64,000 bases of DNA from assembly GCF_010993745.1 (NCBI RefSeq), contig NZ_WOTN01000002.1, positions 1,550,001 to 1,614,000 of the forward strand, given 5' to 3'. Made by a program: the position numbers and the translations under genes. This document shows positions 17,120-30,257 of the stretch, piece after piece. Source of the DNA: Fodinicola acaciae. GTDB taxonomy: Bacteria > Actinomycetota > Actinomycetes > Mycobacteriales > HKI-0501. The notes under the pieces were generated by a model, which saw only the letters and a list, made by a program, of their open reading frames with translations, made no database searches and had not been told where the DNA came from. Numbering within the stretch: the stretch's first letter is position 1; each line of letters begins with the position of its first letter.

Positions 17120-17560
17120 GTGCCAACCGACCACGACTTCCTCGCCGCCGCCATCGACCTCTCCAAGCAATGTCCGCCCTCGCGCACCGCCTTCTCGGTC
17201 GGCGCGTACGTGGTGGACCGGGACGGCACGGTGCTGGCGACCGGATACTCCAGGGAAGGCGACCCTGTCGTCCATGCCGAAGAGTCAGCACTTGGCAAAG
17301 TTCGCGAAAAGGACCTCGCGAACGCGACTGTCTACAGTTCGTTGGAGCCGTGTTCGCGGCGTGCGTCGCGGCCGGTGACATGTGCGCGGCTCATTCTGGC
17401 GGCTGGCGTGCGGCGGGTGGTGTTCGCGTGGCGAGAGCCGGCGATCTTCACTGACTGTGATGGTGCGGAGATCCTCCGTGCCGGCGGGGTGGAGGTCGTC
17501 GAAATTCCTGAGCTGGCCGCCGGCGTACGTGCAATTAATCAGCATTTACTGCCTTCTTGA
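17120..17560 (+). CDS. Cytidine/deoxycytidylate-type deaminase (RibD N-terminal-like)
   Basis: A 146-residue zinc deaminase. Zinc ligands and the proton shuttle are in VVHAEESAL (His and Glu), with two cysteines in LEPCSRRASRPVTCARL. This resembles the RibD deaminase domain PC-x(8)-C rather than a typical cytidine deaminase. GTG at 17120 begins the usual DHDFLAAAIDLS helix. With the RibD_C-like gene upstream it may perform the deaminase step of riboflavin synthesis. The alternative is a nucleotide deaminase acting alone. The two genes are separated by repeat element A. Confidence 0.82.
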   Translation: MPTDHDFLAAAIDLSKQCPPSRTAFSVGAYVVDRDGTVLATGYSREGDPVVHAEESALGKVREKDLANATVYSSLEPCSRRASRPVTCARLILAAGVRRVVFAWREPAIFTDCDGAEILRAGGVEVVEIPELAAGVRAINQHLLPS

Positions 17561-17930
17561 GCGATCAACAGGACGGGATAAACGCCACCAAAGCTCGCAT
17601 TTTTCCGTGTTAACTACACAGAAAAGAATGAGACGTCGGTCTCCATCCGCCGGCCGATACGGCCGAATCCGGCAATGGGTTTCGCGGCAGCGGTTACTCT
17701 TAGGTGCCGCTTTCCACCCGGCGAGCGGTGATGGGATGCCTATCCGGCGCCATCGGGACTAGACTTTTCCCAGGTGGGGTGCGGTCCGCGATGGGGTCAC
17801 CCGGTGTCGAGCGACATCGAGAGCCCTGGGAGGCTGTGAGACCAGTCACGGCCAATCGCACTCCAGGGGGTACGTAGACCCTTCTGGGGCAAGGAGAGGT
17901 CTACGTGACGAGAGGGACCGGGGGGAAGAC
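17561..17930. other. Intergenic region with small hairpin
   Basis: No convincing gene was found. Just upstream of the following ORF, CGTAGACC (17873-17880) and GGTCTACG (17898-17905) form an 8-bp stem around a 17-base loop, which could act as a leader hairpin. The AT-richer stretch near 17596-17630 may hold a promoter, but no clear -10/-35 pair is recognisable. Confidence 0.4.
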
Positions 17931-18245
17931 ATGAGCGTGGACACCGAGCAACGGGTGGTCCCCGGCGGCATGCGCCGCACGGCAGACGATCCGCCGCTGA
18001 TCGCCGACCGCCTGCAGGAGGCCTACCGGCAGTGGTGGCGCAGCGTCACCCAGGTGCATGCGGTGCTGGAGAAGCTGGAGCCGTCGCCGGCCGAGGTGAC
18101 CGAGCGGTTCGAGGCCGAGTACGCGGCGCGGCGTGAGTACGCGACGCAGCTGCGCGGCTCCGGTCGCGAGGTGCCGGACTACCTGGCCGCCGACCGGGCC
18201 TTCCCGCCGCTCTGGCCAGAGCCCGAGCCACCGTCGGCGCTGTAG
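17931..18245 (+). CDS. Conserved-looking hypothetical protein
   Basis: A 104-residue soluble acidic protein preceded by a GGGGGGAAG-type ribosome binding site. It looks helical (LIADRLQEAYRQWWRSVTQVHAVLEKLEP, here named by its ends) and ends in a Pro/Glu-rich tail. There is no membrane segment, metal site or enzyme motif. The GH2 gene begins 105 bases later on the same strand. I do not recognise the family. Confidence 0.65.
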   Translation: MSVDTEQRVVPGGMRRTADDPPLIADRLQEAYRQWWRSVTQVHAVLEKLEPSPAEVTERFEAEYAARREYATQLRGSGREVPDYLAADRAFPPLWPEPEPPSAL

Positions 18246-22465
<4,220 letters not shown>

Positions 22466-22502
22466 TTATGGTGCGAGGGTCCGCCAAGGAGGGGAGAGCA
22501 GC

Positions 22503-22955
22503 GTGCGTACGTTCGCGTCGATCGATGAGCTGAAGGCCGCGGTCGGAGAGCCGCTCGGGGAGAGCGAGTGGCACACCATCGGACAGCAGCAGGTCAACCT
22601 GTTCGCCGACGCCACCGGTGATCACCAGTGGATCCACGTGGACATCGAGAAGGCCAAGGCCGGACCGTTCGGCGGACCGATCGCGCATGGGTTCCTGACG
22701 TTGTCGCTGTTGCCGCAGCTCGCGCACGAGGTGTACGCGGTGGAAGGCGCCAAGATGGGCATCAACTACGGCCTCAACAAGGTGCGTTTCCCCAGCCCGG
22801 TGCCGGTCGACTCCAAGCTGCGCGGCTCGGTCACGCTGGCCAGCGTCGACGACATCCCCGGCGGCGCGCAGGTCGTCGCCAACATCACCGTCGAGGCCGA
22901 GGGCATCGCCAAGCCGGTCTGCGTGGCCGAGTTCGTCACGCGCGTACTCGTCTGA
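22503..22955 (+). CDS. MaoC-like (R)-specific enoyl-CoA hydratase
   Basis: A 150-residue hot-dog-fold protein. The hydratase-2 motif is present as FADATGDHQWIHVD, with catalytic Asp and His, followed by FGGPIAHGFLTLSLLP. Such proteins hydrate 2-enoyl-CoA to (R)-3-hydroxyacyl-CoA; many actinobacterial homologues have no assigned substrate. GTG at 22503 follows an AGGAGGGGAG ribosome binding site. It lies 37 bases after moeA. Confidence 0.93.
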   Translation: MRTFASIDELKAAVGEPLGESEWHTIGQQQVNLFADATGDHQWIHVDIEKAKAGPFGGPIAHGFLTLSLLPQLAHEVYAVEGAKMGINYGLNKVRFPSPVPVDSKLRGSVTLASVDDIPGGAQVVANITVEAEGIAKPVCVAEFVTRVLV

Positions 22956-23009
22956 GATTCGGCCAAAAGACAGAGGCCGTGGGCTCCCGCGGCGAGCAGT
23001 CTCGGTGGC

Positions 23010-23624
23010 ATGACGAGAAGATGGGGTGGTTACGCGGGGTTCTGGTGGGCCTTGGCGTACGTGCCGATCCATGTTTACTGGGCCTTCGGCGGTTCGGCGG
23101 CGTTTCTCGGCCTGACCAGGTCGACGCCGGAGTTCGCGCTCGCCAACTGGGGTGCCTGCGTGGTGATCGTCGGCGCCGCGCTGGTGTCGCTGGCCCTCGT
23201 ACGCGACTGGGGCCGGCTGGCGCCGCGCTGGGCTCTGCAGGGCACGGCGTGGATCGGCGCGGTCGCCGGCATCCTGCACTGGGCCGCCTCCACCACGGTC
23301 GCCCTCACCCGGCTGAGCGGCCCGGACTGGTGGAACCTGCTGGTCTTCGAGCCGTGGTTTCTGCTGATGGGGATTTTCCTCATCGTCGCCGCGATCCAGA
23401 ACCTGCGACTGTTTCCGCGCGGTGAGCGATCCGGCGGCGTGGTGCCGGCGACTTTCCTGCTCGGCGGCCTGATTGTCGTGCTGTGGGGCGTCTATACGTT
23501 CAACGCGTGGCTGTTTCTGTTGTACGGACCGGCAATCATGCTCGCCGGACTCGTCATCGCGTGGGCAGCCAAACGCATTACCGGCGCGAGGAGATCGTCT
23601 AGAGTCGCAGGAAGAGCACTATAG
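23010..23624 (+). CDS. DUF3995-family membrane protein
   Basis: A 204-residue membrane protein with about five to six hydrophobic helices and the DUF3995 N-terminal motif YVPIHVYWAFGG. The function is unknown for the family. A short basic C-terminus (RITGARRSSR) is cytoplasmic. It starts 54 bases after the MaoC gene and ends 20 bases before fprA on the same strand. Confidence 0.82.
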   Translation: MTRRWGGYAGFWWALAYVPIHVYWAFGGSAAFLGLTRSTPEFALANWGACVVIVGAALVSLALVRDWGRLAPRWALQGTAWIGAVAGILHWAASTTVALTRLSGPDWWNLLVFEPWFLLMGIFLIVAAIQNLRLFPRGERSGGVVPATFLLGGLIVVLWGVYTFNAWLFLLYGPAIMLAGLVIAWAAKRITGARRSSRVAGRAL

Positions 23625-23644
23625 CGGCGAGAGTTAGGTAAGGC

Positions 23645-24994
23645 ATGGCTTACCAGAAGGATCGCCCACTGCGGGTCGCGGTGATCGGTGCCGGCCCGGC
23701 CGGCATCTACGCGGCCGACGCGCTGACAAGCTCCGACCTGCCGGTCACCGTGGACGTTTACGACAAGCTGCCGGCGCCGTACGGCCTGGTGCGTTACGGC
23801 GTGGCGCCGGACCATCCGAAGATCCAGTCCATCTCGGAGAAACTCCGGCTGATCCTGGAGCGCGACGAGGTGCGCTTCTTCGGCAACGTGGCGATCGGCG
23901 ACGATCTCACGCTCGACGATGTGCGCCGGCATTACGACGCCGTGTTGTTCAGCACCGGCATTCCCGGCCACCGCGACCTCGGCGTGCCGGGTGACAACCT
24001 GCCGAGCTGCCAGGCCGCCGCCGACTTCGTGTCCTGGTACAACGGCCATCCCGACGCGCTGCCGGCGCGGCCGCTGGAGTCCGAGCGCGTCGCGGTGATC
24101 GGCGCCGGAAACGTGGCGCTCGACGTGGCGCGCATGCTGGTCACCCATGCCGACGACCTGGCCAGCACCGACGTCCCCGACGACGTGCTCGCCGCGCTGC
24201 GCACCAACAAGGTCACCGATGTCTACGTCGTCGGCCGCCGTGGTCCGGCGTACGCGAAGTTCACCGCGCCGGAGCTGCGCGAGCTGCCGGAGCTGGACGA
24301 CGTCGACCTGATCGTGCATCCGGACGACATGGTGCTCGATCCGGCCAGCCAGGAACTCGTCGACGGCAACCGGAAAGTGCGCACCAACGTCAACCTTTTC
24401 ACCGAGTGGTCGAAAAAACCGCTGACCGGTGCGTCGCGCCGGCTGCACCTGCTGTTTTGGCGCAAGCTCAAGGATGTCACTGGCACCGACGACGTGACCG
24501 GCGTACGGTTCGAGCGTACGCATCCGGGATCGGAGCACCTCGGCGAGATCGACGCGATCGAGGTGCAGGCGGTTTTCGCCGCCATCGGCTATGAAGGCCA
24601 GCCGCTGCCGGGCCTGCCGTTCGATCCGTTTTCCGGCACGGTGCCGCACGAAACCGGTCGTGTGGTGGAAAACGGCGCCGTGGTGCCGGGGCTTTACGTT
24701 GCCGGCTGGGTGAAACGCGGTCCGATCGGCGTGATCGGCAACAACAAAGCCGACGCGGTGGAGACCGTACGCAGCCTGCTCGCCGACGCGGAGTCGTTGC
24801 CTGGCGCGGAAAATCCCGATCCGGCGGCGGTGGACGCGCTGTTGGAGTCGCGCGGTGTGCGTTTTGTGACATACGACCACTGGCTGCGGCTGGAGGCGCA
24901 CGAGTTGGCGGCCGGCGCGGCGCAGGGTCGTACGCGCTCCAAGGTCGCCGAGCGCGCGCGGATGCTCTCCATCTGCCACCCCGACACTCAGTAG
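23645..24994 (+). CDS. fprA: Ferredoxin/adrenodoxin-type NADP+ reductase FprA
   Basis: A 449-residue flavoprotein of the adrenodoxin reductase class. The FAD dinucleotide fold is VAVIGAGPAGIYAADAL near the start, with KLPAPYGLVRYGVAPDHPKI as the family signature. The NADPH fold is VAVIGAGNVALDVARML near residue 150. The C-terminal YVAGWVKRGPIGVIGNNKADA binds flavin. It transfers electrons from NADPH to ferredoxins, for example to feed P450s. The C-terminus overlaps the convergent PPOX-type gene by seven bases. Confidence 0.95.
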   Translation: MAYQKDRPLRVAVIGAGPAGIYAADALTSSDLPVTVDVYDKLPAPYGLVRYGVAPDHPKIQSISEKLRLILERDEVRFFGNVAIGDDLTLDDVRRHYDAVLFSTGIPGHRDLGVPGDNLPSCQAAADFVSWYNGHPDALPARPLESERVAVIGAGNVALDVARMLVTHADDLASTDVPDDVLAALRTNKVTDVYVVGRRGPAYAKFTAPELRELPELDDVDLIVHPDDMVLDPASQELVDGNRKVRTNVNLFTEWSKKPLTGASRRLHLLFWRKLKDVTGTDDVTGVRFERTHPGSEHLGEIDAIEVQAVFAAIGYEGQPLPGLPFDPFSGTVPHETGRVVENGAVVPGLYVAGWVKRGPIGVIGNNKADAVETVRSLLADAESLPGAENPDPAAVDALLESRGVRFVTYDHWLRLEAHELAAGAAQGRTRSKVAERARMLSICHPDTQ

Positions 24995-25446
24995 GCGCCG
25001 CCGAGCTTGCGGTGGTCCCAGCTGACCACGTGCGTCGGCGTGAAACGCAGCAACACGCGTTTGCGCGCCTGTGCCTCGACTCCGGTGCGCGCGGCGTCGG
25101 TGAGTGCGCCGCCATAGCGTTGGGCCATCGCCAGGCCGATCCGCGCCACCTCGTCGTACGTGTCGTCGATGACCGTGTCGCATTCCAGCGAAACGCCACG
25201 CAGCTGGTCGTACGAGTCGCCGGTCTCGATCAACACCGTCGCGTGCGGATCGCGGCGGAGATTGTGCACTTTCTGGCTTTTTCCGTATGTCCACGTCTCG
25301 ATCACCTGGCCGGTCGGCCAATACCACAGCGGCACCAGGTGTGGCCGGCCGTTGGGACCAATGCTCGCCACCACGATGGTCCGCTGCTCGGCCAGGAAAT
25401 CGGCGATTTCCGTCGCTGACATGGTGATCGCAGCGCGTCGCGACAT
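24988..25446 (-). CDS. Pyridoxamine 5'-phosphate oxidase-fold protein (PPOX class)
   Basis: A 152-residue split-barrel flavin or F420-binding protein. The core reads EQRTIVVASIGPNGRPHLVPLWYW, then HNLRRDPHATVLIETGDSYDQLRGV, matching the PPOX-class family common in actinobacteria. Whether it binds FMN or F420 cannot be decided here. ATG at 25446 has GGGAG upstream; ATG at 25422 is an alternative. The much longer upstream reading overlaps the divergent oxidoreductase gene and is rejected. Confidence 0.85.
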   Translation of the reverse strand: MSRRAAITMSATEIADFLAEQRTIVVASIGPNGRPHLVPLWYWPTGQVIETWTYGKSQKVHNLRRDPHATVLIETGDSYDQLRGVSLECDTVIDDTYDEVARIGLAMAQRYGGALTDAARTGVEAQARKRVLLRFTPTHVVSWDHRKLGGAY

Positions 25447-25489
25447 GGTCACACTCCCTTCCTCGACAATCCACAATAGACTCACGAGC

Positions 25490-26371
25490 ATGGTGCTCCG
25501 GGTAGGTCTGGTCGGCGCGGGTCCGTGGGCTCGCAACGCACACGCTCCGATGCTCGCCGCCGGTCCGGAGACGACGCTGGCGGCGATCTGGGCTCGCCGG
25601 CCGGAGGCGGCGGCGGAGTTGGCCGCACAGCACGGATCCGTGGCCGCCGGCTCGTACGAGGAGCTGCTGGAGCGCTGCGACGCGGTCGCTTTCGCGGTGC
25701 CGCCGGCCATCCAGGCGCCGCTGGCGATCACCGCGGCACGCGCCGGAAAGGCTTTGCTGCTCGACAAACCGATCGCCGGCGACCTCGACACGGCCGGCGC
25801 GCTGGCCGAGGCGGTGGCCGAGGCGGGGGTCGTCTCGCAGCTCATGCTGAGCTTCCGCTATCACCGGCAGACCGACGATTTTCTCGCTCAGGCCGCGGAT
25901 TTTCCGGTCGTCGGCGCGCGATCGGCGTTCGTACACGGCAGCCTGATCCCCGGCCACTGGGCCGCGGTCGGCTGGCGGACCGTCGACGGCGTTCTGCTCG
26001 ATCTGGCGCCGCATCTGTTCGACCTCATCGCCGCCGCGGTCGGTCCGATCGACTCGGTGCACGCGACCGGTGACCCGCTGCGCTGGGTCGAGGTGACCTG
26101 CCGGCACGAAAACGGCCTGGTCACCCAGGCGTCTTTCTCCGGCTCGGTCGGTGGTCCGGACGGCGGCATCCGGCTCGACCTGTATGGCGAGCCCGGCGTG
26201 CTGTCCTTCGACGGCCGCGACCTCGACGACACCGAACGTTTCGCGCGCGTACGCGCCGAATTCGCGGAATCCGTGCGAAAAGGGGTGTCCGGACCGCTGG
26301 ACGTGCACCGAGGTTTGATGCTTCAGCGGCTGATCGACCAAGCCACCCGTACGCTCGGGGAAAAGCGATAG
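25490..26371 (+). CDS. Gfo/Idh/MocA-family oxidoreductase
   Basis: A 293-residue NAD(P)-dependent oxidoreductase. The N-terminal Rossmann motif is VGLVGAGPWARNAHAP, followed by AVAFAVPPAIQ-like strands and LLLDKPIAGDLDTA, equivalent to the EKP region. The C-terminal substrate domain has LLDLAPHLFDLI, where a catalytic His is expected. Substrates of this family are usually sugars or their derivatives. It begins 43 bases from the divergent PPOX gene and ends 13 bases before the TerD-vWA gene, suggesting a two-gene unit. Confidence 0.88.
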   Translation: MVLRVGLVGAGPWARNAHAPMLAAGPETTLAAIWARRPEAAAELAAQHGSVAAGSYEELLERCDAVAFAVPPAIQAPLAITAARAGKALLLDKPIAGDLDTAGALAEAVAEAGVVSQLMLSFRYHRQTDDFLAQAADFPVVGARSAFVHGSLIPGHWAAVGWRTVDGVLLDLAPHLFDLIAAAVGPIDSVHATGDPLRWVEVTCRHENGLVTQASFSGSVGGPDGGIRLDLYGEPGVLSFDGRDLDDTERFARVRAEFAESVRKGVSGPLDVHRGLMLQRLIDQATRTLGEKR

Positions 26372-26384
26372 TTGGGGGAATGAC

Positions 26385-27608
26385 GTGGAACTGGCTCGCG
26401 GCGCGAACACGGCGATTGCCGACGGCAAACTGCATATCGGAGTGGAAGGCAGCAAACCCGGCACGGTCGATCTGCTGGTCCTGCAGCTGACCGAGCAGCG
26501 CCGCGTACGCACGGACAACGACCTGGTTTTCTTCAACCAGCCGACCTCGCCGGAAGGCGCCGTGACGGTGTCCAGCAGCGCGGTCGACATCGACCTGGCG
26601 CGCGTGCCGGCTGATGTCGCGACGCTCGCCGTGGCCGTGTCGCTCGACGATTCCGTGCCGGGGTCGCTGGCCGCGATCCCTTCTCTTGGCGTGACCGTCT
26701 CCACCGGCGTACGCGCGTCGGCGGCAGGATTCACCTCCGAACGTGCCGCGCTGCTGGTGGAGATCTATCGGCGTGGCGGTGCCTGGAAAATCCGCAACGT
26801 GTCGCAGGGATGGGCCACCGGCCTCGCCGCCGTGCTGCGCGAACACGGCATCGACGTGGCCGACGAACCGGCCGCCGACCAGCCGCGGACCGTGCCAGGC
26901 GAGGAGAAGCTTTCCCTGGAGAAAAAACAGAAACTCGACATGCGCAAGAAGGAGGTCGCCAAGGTCCTGCTGACCAAGCAGGCCGCCGGCGTACGCGCAC
27001 GGGTCGTGCTGGTGATGGACAAGACCGGCTCGATGTACAAGCAATATCGGCAAAAGGTGGTGCACCGGGTCATCGAGCGGATGGTGCCGGTGGCCGTACA
27101 ACTCGATGACGACGGCACGCTCGAGGCGTACCTGTACGCCAGGCAGTTCTTCCGGCTGCCTGACCTGCGGGTCGCCGACCTGGAGACCTGGCCGGAGCAA
27201 TACATTCACCTGAGCGGGAAACACAGCGGCTTCGACTACGACCGGATCGGCGCGGCAAACGACGAGATTCCGATCATCAACGCCGTGTTGGCCACCGCGA
27301 CCGACCCGACGGTGCCGACGCTCGTCCTTTTCTTCACCGACGGCGGTTTCTCCAAGCGCCGCGAGATCACGCAGCTGATGGTGCAGGCCGCGAGCCGGCC
27401 GGTCTTCTGGCAGTTTGTGGGGATCGGCAAGGCAAACTACGGCCTGCTGGAGGCGTTGGACGACATGCCGGGTCGGGTCGTCGACAATGCCGGCTTTTTC
27501 GCGCTGGACGACATCGACCGGGTGTCCGACGGCGAGCTTTACCAGCGTCTGCTCAACGAGTTTCCGGACTGGCTGCGCGCCGCCAAAGCCGCCGGCATCC
27601 TGCGTTAA
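26385..27608 (+). CDS. TerD-domain / von Willebrand A fusion protein
   Basis: A 407-residue protein. The N-terminal half (about 1-175) is a TerD stress domain, with a DLLVLQL strand, a core reading NDLVFFNQPTSPEGAV, and YRRGGAWKIRNVSQGWATGL near its end. A charged linker rich in Lys and Glu (175-205) leads into a vWA domain with the MIDAS motif DKTGSMYKQY, FFTDGGFS and ASRPVFWQFVGIG. Ter proteins bind calcium and act in chemical-stress and phage-defence associated complexes at the membrane. No other ter gene is adjacent, so this is an orphan. Confidence 0.9.
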   Translation: MELARGANTAIADGKLHIGVEGSKPGTVDLLVLQLTEQRRVRTDNDLVFFNQPTSPEGAVTVSSSAVDIDLARVPADVATLAVAVSLDDSVPGSLAAIPSLGVTVSTGVRASAAGFTSERAALLVEIYRRGGAWKIRNVSQGWATGLAAVLREHGIDVADEPAADQPRTVPGEEKLSLEKKQKLDMRKKEVAKVLLTKQAAGVRARVVLVMDKTGSMYKQYRQKVVHRVIERMVPVAVQLDDDGTLEAYLYARQFFRLPDLRVADLETWPEQYIHLSGKHSGFDYDRIGAANDEIPIINAVLATATDPTVPTLVLFFTDGGFSKRREITQLMVQAASRPVFWQFVGIGKANYGLLEALDDMPGRVVDNAGFFALDDIDRVSDGELYQRLLNEFPDWLRAAKAAGILR

Positions 27609-27804
27609 CTGCCGAGCTATTCTTCACCTGTATGAGGCCGGCGCTGATCGTCCCCTCGTTGGCGATGAGGTTTCTCGGCGCGGCCGAGGGCTCGTTCGCG
27701 CTCGCGGCGGGTCGCAACCGAACGTGAGCACCACAGCAGGCCCGTCAACGCGACGTTTTCTGGCGAGGCGCGATCCTCGTCGTGGTGTCACTTCGGTTGG
27801 TGGC

Positions 27805-27834
27805 CCACCTGTTCGGGTTTAGTTGAACAGGTGG
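27805..27834 (-). terminator. Hairpin at 3' end of DUF222-HNH gene
   Basis: A 10-bp perfect stem (27805-27814 with 27825-27834) around a 10-base loop includes the last codons and the stop of the minus-strand gene. The 210 bases between it and the TerD-vWA gene hold no supported gene. Confidence 0.65.
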
Positions 27835-29075
27835 TAGGTATTTCGTAGCGGCTTTTGCTCGAAGTCCACGTACTGCGGTGGAATGAATTCTGGTACGCCG
27901 TCGACGATCTGGACTTGCCAGTCGCCGTGGTGGATCTGCCGGTGGTGAAATTCGCACAGCAGCACGCAATTGTCGATGGAGGTTTCACCTCCGTCGGCCC
28001 AGTGCCGCACGTGGTGTGCTCTCGTCCAGCGTACGGGTCGGGTGCAGCCGATCATCGCGCAGCCGCGGTCACGCGCGATCAACGCTTTGCGCAGCTCGTC
28101 GGTGACCAGCCGTTCGGTGCGGCCGACGTCCAATGCTTCGCTTTGGGTGCCGAGCACCAGTGGAGTGATGTCACAGTCGCACGCCAACCGCCGGGCGGCT
28201 TCGGGGCTGATGACGGTGTTTTCGTACGCGCGGACCTGCCCGAGCTTGTCCCTGAGCATCTCCCAGGACAGCGTGATCGTCAGATGCGGACGCTCGCGGC
28301 CCTGGATCGGCAGCTTCTCACTGTCCGCGATCAAATTCAGCGCATCGGCCAACGCATCACCATTGCGCTCAGCAGCCGAGCGGCGGTCTTTGGTTTTGCC
28401 CTTGTTGTCCGTGCGTGGCTTGGCCAGCGGCGAGAGGAGTTCCTGCATCAGGCTGCCCGTCTCGGCATCGAAGCTGCCGCGGAAGGCGAGCCGACCATCG
28501 GTGCCGGTGCGCAAATACAGCTCGCGGCGTGGCGTGGCGTTTTCTTCTTCCGAGGGCTGTGTTCCGTCGGGGTCGAGGTGGCCGTGGACGCGGTTGCCGA
28601 GCTGGTGCAACTCACGCGCCCGCAACTGCGATGCCGCGTCGACCAACGTTTTCTCGGCGAACCGCCGCTCCTGGATACCGATCCGACGCGGCAACTTGGT
28701 GATAATCGTCCGGATCGCGTCCAACTGCGAGTCGGCCAGCTCGCCGCGGCGCATGGCCTCGCCGGCGTATTCCAACTGCGGCGCCAGCTTCTCACCGGTG
28801 GCCAACGCGCGGCTGCCGCAGAACGTGCGAGCGCGCTGCACGCATCGGCTGGCCTCGGTGGGGGAGAACTTCAGGAAATCCTCCAGGAACGCGGCCGTGT
28901 CGGCGTGTCCGAACTTTGTCGCGATCGTCTGGTCATCGGCGGCTTTCACCACCGCCAGAAGCGCGGCTTTGGCCGTACGCACCGCCTGCTCCGCATACCG
29001 CAACGCGGCCGCGAACTCCTCCTTACCGGACAGCAACGACGGATCACCCGCCAGCTGAAATGAAGGAGTGGTCAT
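27819..29075 (-). CDS. DUF222 / HNH endonuclease protein (13E12 family)
   Basis: A 418-residue protein. The N-terminal DUF222 region runs to about residue 300, and the HNH nuclease domain contains TRAHHVRHWADGG, SIDNCVLLCEFHHRQIHHG with the His-Asn-His residues. The 13E12 family is found in many copies in actinobacterial genomes and is thought to be mobile or recombination-prone. Zinc-ligand cysteines are visible in GCAMIGCTRP and LLCEFHH. The gene has its own 3' hairpin and no cotranscribed partner. Confidence 0.9.
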   Translation of the reverse strand: MTTPSFQLAGDPSLLSGKEEFAAALRYAEQAVRTAKAALLAVVKAADDQTIATKFGHADTAAFLEDFLKFSPTEASRCVQRARTFCGSRALATGEKLAPQLEYAGEAMRRGELADSQLDAIRTIITKLPRRIGIQERRFAEKTLVDAASQLRARELHQLGNRVHGHLDPDGTQPSEEENATPRRELYLRTGTDGRLAFRGSFDAETGSLMQELLSPLAKPRTDNKGKTKDRRSAAERNGDALADALNLIADSEKLPIQGRERPHLTITLSWEMLRDKLGQVRAYENTVISPEAARRLACDCDITPLVLGTQSEALDVGRTERLVTDELRKALIARDRGCAMIGCTRPVRWTRAHHVRHWADGGETSIDNCVLLCEFHHRQIHHGDWQVQIVDGVPEFIPPQYVDFEQKPLRNTYHLFN

Positions 29076-29212
29076 GCCACCAATAATACCCTAGCGGCCG
29101 ACAACGCCGCGCCGCCGGGGTCGAGTGTTTCTTTGTCTCACAAGGCAAACCGCGCCGCGGGCCGCTCTCCTCAGGTTTCTTGGGAAGCTTTGGTGTTATC
29201 CCGCCAGCAGAG

Positions 29213-30178
29213 CTAGATGTCAAGCAGCTCCGTGGCGAAGATCTCCTCGATTTTCCACCGACGCGTGGACAACCCCTGCTCGTAGTGATAGCGCAGATAC
29301 GTCTCCAGAGTCCTACGGTTGGCGGCGATGCCATACGGCCACCAGTCATCCGGAAACTCGGTGGCATTACGCTCTACCAGCGCGTTCATCCACGGCACCA
29401 TGGTCTGCACCTGATGGAGCCGGCGAGCACCACGATAGCGCTCCAGAGCCGCATCTTTTGCTTCGGCAAAGGCGCGATAGACCTCAGCCGCGAGGCGCAG
29501 GAGGTCACGTCGGATGACGATCGTGTGCATGATCGGGAAAATGCCGGTCCGGCGATGATAGTCGCGTTCCAGCGGCTCGAAATCGGCGAACAGGCGAGCG
29601 ACGTTTGGTGATCTGTCAAGGAAACACTGCGGCACGTTCGCGGAGAACAGCGCGTCGATCTCGCCGTCGTCCAGCATTCTGTTGAGCGTCCGGCCGGCCG
29701 GTGCGACGCTGACGTCGACCTGCGGCGGATGTGGATGGGGGATGAAGTCGAACGGCGGCGCGGGATGCTCGAGGCCGCCGATGATCCATCTGTTGTCCTC
29801 GGGACGAAATCCGTGCTCGTCCATCAGGATTCCCTTGGCCCACACGCCGGAGTCCTGGCCGTACGTGCCAAACTCACCGATGGTCCGGCCGGTGAGGTCG
29901 GCCGGGCCGGTGATGCCGGAGTGGACGTTGACGAAGACGCACGAGTGGCGGAAGACGCGGTTGGGGAAGATCGGCAACGCCACGTACGGCGGGTCCTGCT
30001 CCAGCGATCGTAGATAAAACGTCAGTCCGAGCTCGGCGACATCGTACGCACCGCCGCGGACCATTCCCTCGAAGATCTCCGGCAGGGTCGCCGCGGTTTT
30101 CATGGTGGCGCCGGTGCTTCCTTCGAATAGCGAACGCGTTGTGTCATATCGGAAACATCCAATGGTGAGGGATTTCAT
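29213..30178 (-). CDS. 4,5-dihydroxyphthalate decarboxylase-like protein
   Basis: About 321 residues related to Pht5-type 4,5-dihydroxyphthalate decarboxylases and, in fold, to periplasmic binding proteins. Family features are LTIGCFRYDTTRSLFEG, YDVAELGLTFYL, LPIFPNRVFRHSCVFVN, DLTGRTIGEFGTYGQDSGVWAKGIL and EDNRWIIGGLEHP (given in pieces). It lacks a signal peptide, which argues for the enzyme-like branch. ATG at 30178 is selected; no good ribosome binding site is visible and an upstream ATG at 30214 is possible. It faces a LysR regulator with a palindromic operator between them. Confidence 0.78.
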   Translation of the reverse strand: MKSLTIGCFRYDTTRSLFEGSTGATMKTAATLPEIFEGMVRGGAYDVAELGLTFYLRSLEQDPPYVALPIFPNRVFRHSCVFVNVHSGITGPADLTGRTIGEFGTYGQDSGVWAKGILMDEHGFRPEDNRWIIGGLEHPAPPFDFIPHPHPPQVDVSVAPAGRTLNRMLDDGEIDALFSANVPQCFLDRSPNVARLFADFEPLERDYHRRTGIFPIMHTIVIRRDLLRLAAEVYRAFAEAKDAALERYRGARRLHQVQTMVPWMNALVERNATEFPDDWWPYGIAANRRTLETYLRYHYEQGLSTRRWKIEEIFATELLDI

Positions 30179-30233
30179 GATTCGATCGTTCGCCGATCCG
30201 CGGCTGGTGTCCAAGACTCGTTTCGCACGGTCG

Positions 30234-30248
30234 ATACCCGGTGAGTAT
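30234..30248. promoter_or_regulatory. LysR-type operator (ATAC-N7-GTAT)
   Basis: ATACCCGGTGAGTAT has exactly the ATAC-N7-GTAT form bound by BenM/CatM-type LysR regulators, and the dyad extends to CGATAC/GTATCG at 30232-30250. It lies in the 79-base gap between the divergent decarboxylase-like and lysR genes. Confidence 0.75.
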
Positions 30249-30257
30249 CGTGTCGGC

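Noticed and set aside
23492..26734. 1080-residue open frame on the minus strand
   Set aside because: It crosses fprA, the PPOX gene (in another frame) and the oxidoreductase, and its sequence is low-complexity Arg/His-rich text.
27609..27804. Short ORF near 27633 (MRPALIVPSLAMRFLG...)
   Set aside because: It has 31 codons, no ribosome binding site and no recognisable similarity. Treated as chance.
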